Positions 7,970 through 14,796 of a stretch of DNA of 35,213 nt are shown here, one piece after another. The translations under genes were made by a program, and so were the position numbers. The first letter of the stretch is position 1; each line of letters begins with the position of its first letter. Source of the stretch: Actinomycetes bacterium (lineage in GTDB: Bacteria > Actinomycetota > Actinomycetes > Propionibacteriales > Propionibacteriaceae); the NCBI GenBank assembly GCA_023442485.1, contig JAEZZG010000064.1:1-35213 (forward strand), written 5' to 3'. The notes under the pieces are model-generated. The model did no database searches. It saw only the letters and a program-made list of their open reading frames with translations, and was not told where the DNA came from.

Positions 7970-9426
7970 CAGCCGATCCTTTCTGCCGCACTGAGGGCCT
8001 CGACGACCGCTTTGGCCTTGTTGACACACTCGTCGTATTCGCGTTCTGGCTGCGAATCAGCGACGATCCCCGCGCCGGAACGAATGTAGACGGTGTCATC
8101 CTTGCGGTAGGCGATGCGGATGGCGATACACACATCCATGTTGCCGGTGAAATCCAGGTATCCGATCGCCCCGCCGTAGATGCCGCGCTCGGAGTTTTCG
8201 AGCTGACGAATGAGCTGGCAGGCCCTGATCTTGGGAGCGCCCGACAAGGTTCCGGCGGGCAGCACCGCGTCGATAGCGTCGAGAGCATCCACCCCGTCTC
8301 GGATCTGTCCGCGCACGGTCGAGCCGATGTGCATGACGTGGGAGTACCGCTCGATCGAGTGCAGCTTCTCGACCTCCACGGTGCCGAAACGGCTGATCTT
8401 GCCCAAGTCATTGCGCCCCAGATCGACCAGCATGTTGTGTTCGGCGAGTTCCTTTTCATCCGCCAACAGGTCGGCTTCGAGGGCGCGATCCTCAGCAGCG
8501 GTTGCCCCTCGCGGGCGGGTTCCCGCTAGTGGGAAGGTTTTCACGACGCCGTCTTGGAGTTTCACCAGGGTCTCCGGGGAGGCGCCTGCGATCTCCACAT
8601 CCGTCCCGGAAAGATAGAACATGTAGGGAGACGGGTTGGTGGTGCGCAACACCCGGTAGGTGTTGAGTAGTGAACCTGAATAGCTGGCCGAGAACTGATT
8701 CGATAAGACGATCTGGAAAATGTCTCCCTCGACGATGTGGTGCTGGGCGCGACGCACCATCTGGCAGAACTCATCTCGATCTAGCTTCGGCGTCACCGGC
8801 GAGGTCATCTTGCCAGGTGTCGGGGCGGGCGAGCGAGACTGGGTGAGGAGGTCACGCAGTCGGGTCAGTTCGTCGACGGCGGCGGCGTAGTTGGCCTCGG
8901 GGTCGCTGAGATCGACGTTGACGATCAAGACGATCTTCTGCCGGAAGTTGTCGTAGGCAATCACCTTGTCAAATAGCATCACATCCAAGGTGCACGACTG
9001 GCCCCACTCCTGGGGGCGAAGTACGGGCTCCGCGTAGGCGAGGTAGTCGAAGCCGAAGTAGCCGACTAGCCCGCCGGTGAACGGCGGAAGGTGATCGAAG
9101 CGGGGACTTGACCACTCGTCAAGGACGGTGCGCAGCACCTCGGCGGGATGATCGACGTGGGTCTCCACTTCGTCGATACTCATCGTGGTGCCCCAACATT
9201 TGAGTTCACGTTTCGGCTCGAAGCCGAGGAAGCTGTAACGGCCCCAGCTTTCCTTGTCGACGACGGATTCGAGGATGTAGCAGTGATCTGAGTGTTCGCG
9301 CAAGATTTGCACGGCTTGGATGGGGGTGCACACGTCGGAGAGAATCTCGCAACTGACTGGCACAACGCGGTAGTTGCCGTCTTCGGCAAACTGGAGTACG
9401 GCCTCCAGCGGTGGTGACACGTTCAT
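7969..9426 (-). CDS. trpE: Anthranilate synthase component I
   Basis: TrpE makes anthranilate from chorismate and is the committed step. The protein has 485 residues from the ATG at 9426, which is preceded by AGGAG at a suitable distance; the frame stays open to 9507 but the extra 27 codons look unconserved. The chorismate-binding domain is complete, with the GDIFQIVLSNQF, PLAGTRPRG, HNMLVDLGRNDLG, GTLSGAPK and YGGAIGY segments. An N-terminal ILESV stretch matches the tryptophan feedback-inhibition site (LLES type), so allosteric control is likely in addition to the T-box control of the leader. Confidence 0.96.
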   Translation of the reverse strand: MNVSPPLEAVLQFAEDGNYRVVPVSCEILSDVCTPIQAVQILREHSDHCYILESVVDKESWGRYSFLGFEPKRELKCWGTTMSIDEVETHVDHPAEVLRTVLDEWSSPRFDHLPPFTGGLVGYFGFDYLAYAEPVLRPQEWGQSCTLDVMLFDKVIAYDNFRQKIVLIVNVDLSDPEANYAAAVDELTRLRDLLTQSRSPAPTPGKMTSPVTPKLDRDEFCQMVRRAQHHIVEGDIFQIVLSNQFSASYSGSLLNTYRVLRTTNPSPYMFYLSGTDVEIAGASPETLVKLQDGVVKTFPLAGTRPRGATAAEDRALEADLLADEKELAEHNMLVDLGRNDLGKISRFGTVEVEKLHSIERYSHVMHIGSTVRGQIRDGVDALDAIDAVLPAGTLSGAPKIRACQLIRQLENSERGIYGGAIGYLDFTGNMDVCIAIRIAYRKDDTVYIRSGAGIVADSQPEREYDECVNKAKAVVEALSAAERIG

Positions 9427-9505
9427 GGCGTTTCTCCTGGGCCCGGCGGTGCCGGACTGATCAGCGTCGGTACTGGATGGGGTGCGACTGGGAGGGATCT
9501 GAATC

Positions 9506-9552
9506 AAAAGAAAAACGTCCTCAACAGATCGAATCTCAGCCTGTCAAGGACG
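9506..9552 (-). terminator. T-box-controlled terminator of the trp leader
   Basis: On the minus strand, CGTCCTTGACAG (9552-9541) pairs along all 12 positions, two of them G-U, with CTGTTGAGGACG (9527-9516), closing a 13-base loop, followed at once by TTTTTCTTTT (9515-9506). Its 5' strand also pairs with the T-box element upstream, so the two folds exclude each other. Confidence 0.9.
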
Positions 9553-9823
9553 AATATGTTCAACATATCCGCGGTGCCACCTTGAATTCACGGGGTGCCG
9601 TGCACTTGTAGGGTACTAACATACCCCTGGCAACTGACGTATGCCCTCACGTCGCAGAATACTCAGCCTTGCCGTCATCGAAGCCACGCCAGGGCGGCGA
9701 GTAGAACAAACGACTGGGCCTTTGACTGCGCCCTCAGCGGTCCATTTGATGAGCTGGTCTTGCCCGATTCTCAGCATCGCGGGCTCTCTGTGAAGCCGTT
9801 TCTCACCGTTATCTCCGCGTCAA
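9506..9823 (-). promoter_or_regulatory. Trp-specific T-box riboswitch in the trp operon leader
   Basis: The trpE leader has the parts of a transcriptional T-box. Stem I: TTGAC (9823-9819) pairs with GTCAA (9726-9722), GCGG (9818-9815) with CCGC (9740-9737), and GGTGAG (9807-9802) with CTCATC (9753-9748). Between the last two helices is a specifier loop of AGATAAC against AAATGGA, placing the codon UGG at 9744-9742. The distal arm has AGAGAG (9789-9784), then CCCG/CGGG enclosing GCTG, as in canonical Stem I. The T-box AAGGTGGCACCGCGG is at 9583-9569; its UGGC suits a tRNA with a G discriminator base. CAAGG there can pair with CCTTG of the terminator's 5' strand, giving the alternative antiterminator. 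A -10-like TAGACT at 9855-9850 could start the transcript. Uncharged tRNA-Trp should switch the operon on. Confidence 0.88.
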
Positions 9824-9855
9824 CGGTTTGATCTGAAGTTATCGACGTCAGTCTA

Positions 9856-10194
9856 GACCAATCTCAGCGATCATTTCCACGACTGTTTCATGCTGCGGGA
9901 CGCCAATAGCCGCCGTATTCTCCGTCTTGTCTGGCCCCTTGAATCCTTGGCGCGAGAAAGGCGCCAACCCCTGCCCGCCCGTCTGCTGACCCGTCAACCC
10001 CTGTCTGCCGACCACCTGCCCGCCTGACGCACCACCCCTACGCGTAGACGGAGGAGGAACGGGACGGATGGGAGAAGCCCCGGGAACCAGCCAGGATAGG
10101 TGAAGGAACCGGGCGGATCAGCGAAGGCTCGGGAACACACCAGGGAAGATAAAGACCGGGGAATCGGCCAACACGAGCAAAAAAGGGGGCTGCG
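9856..10194. other. Gene-free stretch, strand-biased in composition
   Basis: No convincing gene is visible. The first half is pyrimidine-rich with repeated CTGCCCGCC-like words (about 9970-10020). The second half is purine-rich with degenerate repeats of GGGAACCAGCCAGG and GGGAACACACCAGG types (about 10075-10150). The minus-strand reading frame over 9994-10236 gives a proline/arginine-rich product with no ribosome binding site and looks like chance. Confidence 0.5.
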
Positions 10195-10237
10195 GATTAA
10201 AGCGAAATGCCCCGAAGGATTAGACCTCCGGGGCATT
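10195..10237 (-). terminator. Terminator of the surface protein gene
   Basis: AATGCCCCGAAGG (10206-10218) pairs with CCTCCGGGGCATT (10225-10237) over 13 positions with one mismatch and a six-base loop. On the minus strand it is followed by a modest T-rich tract (TCGCTTTAAT). It lies about 30 bp after the stop of the surface protein gene. Confidence 0.6.
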
Positions 10238-10269
10238 CGTTATCAATCTAGGTCAGATTGATTGCACCT

Positions 10270-11337
10270 TTACTTGTTCTTGCGGGCGCGGTAGACCAGA
10301 CCGGTACCAGCAATAGCAGCGCCGAGAGCGATCACGCCAAGGGCCGAGGCAACACCGTCAGCACCGGTGCTAGGAACACCGGGCTTACCGGGAACCGGAG
10401 TGGGGGTCGGGGTGTCGGACGGAATCTGGGAAGGATCGAAGGACGGTAGCGGATCGGTGGTCGGGTAGTCGGTCGGAACCGCCCAGCCAGGGGTCTCTTC
10501 ACCAGGAATCTGGCATCCCTCGATGCGGGTGCCGTCAGCGAACTCGAGGTAGACGATCACGTCGGTCGGTTCGAGAGGCATACCCGTGGTCATCGTGGCT
10601 TCAGTACCGGCGGCGTTGAGGATGCGAGCGCTGTGAACGTCCTTGCCAAGGTAGATAGCCGGAACTTCGGTCCAGCCGAGTTCACCAGCGGTGCCGAGGC
10701 AGTCCGGGATGGGCTCGGGATCCGGAACGACAGGAGCGGCTTCGAGATCACAACCGGAGATTTTAGTGTCATCAGCGAGGGTCAAGAAGACGATGACATC
10801 GGTGGGTTCAACCGGCATACCAGGGGTGATGGTGAATTCAGTACCGTTAGCGGTGCGGACGCGGGCACTGTTGACATCCTTGCCGAAGTAGATAGCCGGG
10901 ATTTCGGTCCAACCGAGATCTGCAGCAGTCTTGAGGGTGCAGCCAGGTTCCGGATCGACGGTCGGCGTTGGCTCCTCGCAAGCGACATTGGTCAAAGTGA
11001 CGTGGGCGCTGAATTCACTGATCGCGCCGTAGACACCGTAAGCCTTTCCGGTGAGGTTACCCTGGTTCGCGTCGATGATGGTGCGAATAGCAGAACCCTC
11101 AGGAGCAGGGAGCTTCGTGTCCGAATAATCAACGGTGAACTTTTGACCATCGATTTCGTAGTAGTCGATCAGGTCACCAGCCCACTTACCAGGCAGTACT
11201 ACAACGTCATTCGCGGTGCCACAAGGATCCTCGGCGGTAAGCTCAGTCGCAGCGTTAGCTGCAGGAACTAGCATCCCCCCCCCGATCATCAATGCACCCG
11301 CTGCGGCGGCGATGGCCGCACGGACAATCTTCTTCAT
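10270..11337 (-). CDS. Secreted, probably wall-anchored surface protein with duplicated Cys-bounded domain
   Basis: The 355-residue protein starts with a signal peptide (KK, hydrophobic core to residue 25, cleavage likely after ANA at 27-29). A first domain is bounded by Cys39 and Cys120. Two similar domains follow: Cys133-Cys196 and Cys213-Cys275, both containing LGWTE-PAIY-GKDV-SAR and EPTDVIV motifs. Each is about 64 residues and its terminal cysteines could form a disulfide outside the cell. A proline/threonine spacer (about 281-320) leads to VPSTG at 321-325, a hydrophobic helix and the tail YRARKNK, the plan of a sortase signal with V in place of L. The ATG is preceded by AAAGGAG. I do not recognise the repeated domain or its ligand. 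No sortase gene is nearby. Confidence 0.8.
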   Translation of the reverse strand: MKKIVRAAIAAAAGALMIGGGMLVPAANAATELTAEDPCGTANDVVVLPGKWAGDLIDYYEIDGQKFTVDYSDTKLPAPEGSAIRTIIDANQGNLTGKAYGVYGAISEFSAHVTLTNVACEEPTPTVDPEPGCTLKTAADLGWTEIPAIYFGKDVNSARVRTANGTEFTITPGMPVEPTDVIVFLTLADDTKISGCDLEAAPVVPDPEPIPDCLGTAGELGWTEVPAIYLGKDVHSARILNAAGTEATMTTGMPLEPTDVIVYLEFADGTRIEGCQIPGEETPGWAVPTDYPTTDPLPSFDPSQIPSDTPTPTPVPGKPGVPSTGADGVASALGVIALGAAIAGTGLVYRARKNK

Positions 11338-11686
11338 AATTCTCCTTTAGAACGAGAGAGTAATGATTTTGGAGGGTTTCAGGAGCGAAACCCGTGGATG
11401 ATGTTCATCTCAGGTACACCTTACACAGATTGACAGTAAATACACTCCCCTTTAATTCTTTCGCGACAAACGGACACGGCGAAGAGCGGGCGTTCACGAG
11501 ATGAAAATATCTAATTTATTCCCCGAATCAGCATCGAAACAGTAAAAATGACCACAAAACACCTGGTTTTCGTGGTTTTCTCGCGGGTACACCGAGATCG
11601 TGAATTTTTCAACACCTTTGACTGAATGTTGAGGGTTCATCGACGGATGCGACGGCGCAGAGGTAGTCCTTCCCGTTGTCCCACCA
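11338..11686. other. AT-richer divergent intergenic region
   Basis: This gap separates the surface protein gene (minus) from the ABC ATPase gene (plus). It holds a perfect 7-bp hairpin GGGTTTC/GAAACCC (11374-11380, 11387-11393) in the leader of the surface protein gene. The 11480-11560 part is distinctly richer in A and T than its surroundings, as promoter regions often are. The reading frame over 11494-11703 on the minus strand shows no coding character. Confidence 0.45.
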
Positions 11687-11727
11687 TGATCGGCGCCGAT
11701 CACAATGTGGTTCAGGTGTACTAATAT
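11687..11727 (+). promoter_or_regulatory. 16-bp palindromic operator candidate and -10 box
   Basis: TGATCGGCGCCGATCA at 11687-11702 is a perfect 16-bp palindrome. TAATAT at 11722-11727 is a good -10 candidate for the ABC ATPase gene that starts at 11802, and the palindrome then covers the -35 region, the position expected for a repressor. A smaller GGGGT-TC-ACCCC repeat follows downstream of the -10. Confidence 0.5.
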
Positions 11728-11801
11728 CGATGACGGGGTTCACCCCCTCCACTCGGATCGTTGGGCACGTACCTGCCCATGGACATAGAAGAGAGGTCCA
11801 C

Positions 11802-12896
11802 ATGGCCACCGTTTCCTTCCGTGACGCCACCCGGGTCTATCCGGGGGCCACGAAACCAGCCGTCGACAAACTCAACCTCGAGATCGGAGACGGAGAATTC
11901 ATGGTTCTCGTTGGCCCGTCTGGCTGCGGGAAATCCACTTCCTTGCGTATGCTCGCAGGTCTCGAAGAGATCAACTCCGGCTCGATCGTCATCGGTGACC
12001 GCGACGTCACCAACGTTGAACCAAAAGATCGCGACATCGCGATGGTATTCCAGAACTATGCCCTCTACCCTCACATGACTGTCGCCGACAACATGGGTTT
12101 CGCCCTCAAGATGCAAGGGGTGGCCAAGTCAGAGCGTCAACAACGGGTACTTGAGGCCGCAAAACTGCTTGGCCTCGAAGATTTCCTCGCCCGCAAACCC
12201 AAGGCCCTCTCCGGTGGCCAACGCCAGCGCGTCGCCATGGGGCGCGCCATCGTGCGCAATCCGCAGGTGTTCCTGATGGACGAGCCGTTGTCAAACCTGG
12301 ACGCTAAGCTGCGCGTCCAGACCCGCACCCAGATCGCCGCCCTGCAGACCCGCCTAGGTGTCACCACCGTCTATGTCACCCACGACCAGGTCGAGGCGAT
12401 GACGATGGGTGACCGGGTCGCGGTGCTCAACGACGGCATCCTGCAGCAGGTTGATTCACCGCTGGCCCTCTACGACACCCCGAAGAATCTTTTCGTCGCA
12501 GGCTTCATCGGGTCTCCGTCGATGAACCTGATCCAAGCCAAGATCGTTGACGGTGGAGTCCAAATCGGCGACTACACCCTCCCGGTTAGCCGCGAGGTCC
12601 TGGATCGGGCCGAAGGGGCAACGGTGACCGTCGGTATCCGTCCCGAGTCCTTCGAGATCTCAGACGACGGCGACGGTATCGGCGTGGAAGTGGGCATCGT
12701 CGAGAATCTCGGTGCCGAGGCCTACGCCTACGGGACCTTGGTGGGGTTGACCCAAGAACAGCGGCTTTCCGCGCCACAACTGGTGGTTCGGGTTCCGTCA
12801 CGAAACCTTCCGGCTAGCTCTGACGTGATTCGGCTCAAGGTCACGCCCGAAGGGGCTCACATCTTCTCGGACAAAAACCAGGAGCGAATCTCGTAG
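11802..12896 (+). CDS. Sugar ABC transporter ATP-binding protein (MsiK/UgpC/MalK type)
   Basis: The 364-residue cytoplasmic ATPase powers carbohydrate import. The nucleotide-binding domain has Walker A GPSGCGKST, a Q-loop (MVFQNYALYPHMTV), signature LSGGQRQR, Walker B VFLMDEPLSNLDA and switch VTHDQVEAMTMGDR. The C-terminal part has GIRPESFEI and the OB-fold (TOBE) regulatory region of the MalK group. The ATG at 11802 follows GAGAGG; the frame is open to 11676 but without a ribosome binding site. No permease or binding-protein gene is next to it, which fits MsiK, the shared ATPase that serves several sugar importers in actinobacteria. The exact sugars cannot be told. Confidence 0.92.
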   Translation: MATVSFRDATRVYPGATKPAVDKLNLEIGDGEFMVLVGPSGCGKSTSLRMLAGLEEINSGSIVIGDRDVTNVEPKDRDIAMVFQNYALYPHMTVADNMGFALKMQGVAKSERQQRVLEAAKLLGLEDFLARKPKALSGGQRQRVAMGRAIVRNPQVFLMDEPLSNLDAKLRVQTRTQIAALQTRLGVTTVYVTHDQVEAMTMGDRVAVLNDGILQQVDSPLALYDTPKNLFVAGFIGSPSMNLIQAKIVDGGVQIGDYTLPVSREVLDRAEGATVTVGIRPESFEISDDGDGIGVEVGIVENLGAEAYAYGTLVGLTQEQRLSAPQLVVRVPSRNLPASSDVIRLKVTPEGAHIFSDKNQERIS

Positions 12897-12926
12897 CTCT
12901 TGCTCCTGAGGCAGTCGCCGTGACTG

Positions 12927-12978
12927 GCGCCGTGCCTGCGAGTATCCTCTCAACCACTCGCAGGCACGGTGCGTTTTA
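12927..12978 (+). terminator. Strong terminator after the ABC ATPase gene
   Basis: A 17-bp stem (12927-12943 with 12956-12972, one G-T pair) with a 12-base loop is followed by GTTTTAA. It ends the ABC ATPase transcript. Its T-run touches the first codons of the open frame of the DUF4032 gene. Confidence 0.88.
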
Positions 12979-14382
12979 ATTCCCGCCTCCACACACTTCG
13001 CCGCCAAACCGCACGCCGGACTAATCGCGCTGCCGTGGCACCTCCCCCTCGCCGAGTGGCCCGAACACAACCTTGTCGCCCTACCTCGCGGCATCTCCCG
13101 CCACGTCGTCAGGTTCATCCAAGTTGACGATCAGGTTTACGCAGCCAAAGAAGTCGTCGAACACCTAGCCATCCATGAGTACCGCATGTTGCGCGACCTG
13201 ATGCGGATCAATACCCCGTCGGTGGAACCAATAGGTGTAGTCACCGGCCGCGAAGACCTCAATGGCCGCCCCCTAGACCCGATCCTCGTCACCCGTCACC
13301 TGCAGTTCTCCCTGCCCTATCGCTCGCTCTTCCTCCCCGGTGTGCGCAAAGACACCGTGATGAGGCTCATCGATGCCCTCGTGGTCCTCCTTGCCCGTCT
13401 TCACCTCCAAGGGTTCTTGTGGGGAGACGTCTCCTTGTCGAATGTGTTGTTTCGCCGTGACGCGGGGGCATTCGCGGCCTACCTCGTCGCCGCCGAGACC
13501 GGAGAACTCCACGACAAACTCTCCGACGGCCAGCGCGCCTTCGACATCGAGCTGATGACCACGAATCTCTTCGGTGAGTTTTGCGACCTCGAAACCGGCG
13601 GGATGCTCGACGAAGCCCTCGACCCCCTCCACCTCGTCGAAACCATCCAAAATCGCTACCAGGAGCTTTGGCACGAACTAACTGGCATCGAGGAATTCCC
13701 TGGCGGGGAACTCGACCGCATCGAAAACCGGGTGCGCAGACTCAACGCCCTCGGTTTTGACGTCGGAGAACTCGACATCCAGACATCCCCAGACGGCTCA
13801 ACCATCCAGATTCAGCCGAAGGTCGTCGACGCAGGCCACCACGCCAGACGCCTGATGAAACTCACCGGCCTGGACGCCCAAGAGAACCAGGCCCGCCGCC
13901 TCCTCAATGACTTAGATACATACCGGGTTCGCCACGGACTGCAGCACGCGGACGAGGCAGTGGTCGCCCATCAATGGTTGACGGAGCATTTCGAGCCGGT
14001 AGTGAACACGATCCCTAGCCATCTGACCGGCAAACGCGACCCCGCCCAGGTATTCCACGAGGTGCTGGATTACCGCTGGTATCAGTCCCAGCGCGAGTTC
14101 CGCGAGGTTCCCCTAGTGGAGGCAACCCAAGGATATATTCGAGACGTCTTGTCGAACCTGCCCGAGGAGAGAATCTCCGCCGACGCGATGGACCAAATCG
14201 TCAGTTCCAACAAGGAGTTGGCGAATAAGTTCGACCCGACCCAGGGTTTCCAGGACGAAGACCCCGTCGACGACGAGCCAGAACCCTTCGACCCGTGGGA
14301 GCAGGACATCTCCGATGAGGAAATCGCCCGTGCTCAGCGTTTCGACCTAGCAGCTTTGCGCGCCAAACACGCTCAGCGCTAG
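12979..14382 (+). CDS. DUF4032 protein (lipopolysaccharide-kinase-like), start codon unclear
   Basis: The product resembles actinobacterial DUF4032 proteins, with a kinase-like N-terminal part and the C-terminal DUF4032 domain. WGDVSLSNVLFRRD, about 84 residues after the ATG at 13186, resembles a protein-kinase catalytic loop; the C-terminus is acidic. Its function is unknown. The frame is open and protein-like well before 13186: it encodes LPWHLPLAEWPEHNLVALPR, then GISRHVVRF, as I recall from family N-termini. Between the upstream stop (12907) and 13186 there is no in-frame ATG, GTG or TTG. Candidates are an AUU at 12979, or the GTG at 12969, which would need a one-base shift in the TTTT run (12974-12977). 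From 13186 the protein is 398 residues; from 12979 it is 467. Confidence 0.75.
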   Translation: MPASTHFAAKPHAGLIALPWHLPLAEWPEHNLVALPRGISRHVVRFIQVDDQVYAAKEVVEHLAIHEYRMLRDLMRINTPSVEPIGVVTGREDLNGRPLDPILVTRHLQFSLPYRSLFLPGVRKDTVMRLIDALVVLLARLHLQGFLWGDVSLSNVLFRRDAGAFAAYLVAAETGELHDKLSDGQRAFDIELMTTNLFGEFCDLETGGMLDEALDPLHLVETIQNRYQELWHELTGIEEFPGGELDRIENRVRRLNALGFDVGELDIQTSPDGSTIQIQPKVVDAGHHARRLMKLTGLDAQENQARRLLNDLDTYRVRHGLQHADEAVVAHQWLTEHFEPVVNTIPSHLTGKRDPAQVFHEVLDYRWYQSQREFREVPLVEATQGYIRDVLSNLPEERISADAMDQIVSSNKELANKFDPTQGFQDEDPVDDEPEPFDPWEQDISDEEIARAQRFDLAALRAKHAQR

Positions 14383-14423
14383 CCGCCAGATCGCCAGTTC
14401 ACACACCCACCCGCAGCGGATAT

Positions 14424-14741
14424 TCAGGTCAGGGTCGCGTCCCAATCGATACCGTCTGGGTCGTCAATCTTGGATTCAGTGGTGTTGGCCGGATTCGGCG
14501 TCAGATCTGCGAGGTTGACCGAGATGAAGTTGTCCCCGCTGAGGGTCTCGATGGCGGTTATCGATGCAAAACCAGGTTGCATTTTCGTTGCAGTCTCGTC
14601 TGGGGCGAATGGATCGTCAGCCTCTCGGACACTCGGGCTCGACATTCCCGGTTCGACGGGGCGTACTGTCTCCCCCAAAGCTGCCCGAACAGCCTCACCT
14701 ACCTCGGAGAGCTGGGGCTTATGTTTCCTGATCTCTGCCAC
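14424..14741 (-). CDS. Hypothetical protein, 105 residues
   Basis: A small acidic soluble protein beginning with GTG. The first 25 residues (EIRKHKPQLSEVGEAVRAAL) could form a helix. The rest is rich in Asp, Pro and Thr and ends DPDGIDWDATLT. No signal peptide, membrane segment or known motif is seen. GGAG lies only two bases before the GTG, too close for a normal ribosome binding site, so translation is uncertain. It lies 55 bp after the polysaccharide deacetylase gene on the same strand and converges with the DUF4032 gene. Confidence 0.45.
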   Translation of the reverse strand: MAEIRKHKPQLSEVGEAVRAALGETVRPVEPGMSSPSVREADDPFAPDETATKMQPGFASITAIETLSGDNFISVNLADLTPNPANTTESKIDDPDGIDWDATLT

Positions 14742-14796
14742 GACTCCAGCCTAACCTCTCCCCTCGGTTTCTCAATCTTTCACCGTCCTGGACCCG

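Noticed and set aside
9506..9552. Classical trp attenuator with a leader peptide
   Set aside because: No short reading frame with tandem Trp codons precedes the terminator, while the T-box element and UGG specifier loop explain the structure.
9994..10236. Minus-strand 80-codon frame
   Set aside because: Proline/arginine-rich product over a repeat-like GC-rich gap and the terminator hairpin of the surface protein gene; no start signal.
11494..11703. Minus-strand 69-codon frame in the divergent gap
   Set aside because: No ribosome binding site or recognisable motif, and it covers the AT-rich promoter region and the palindrome.
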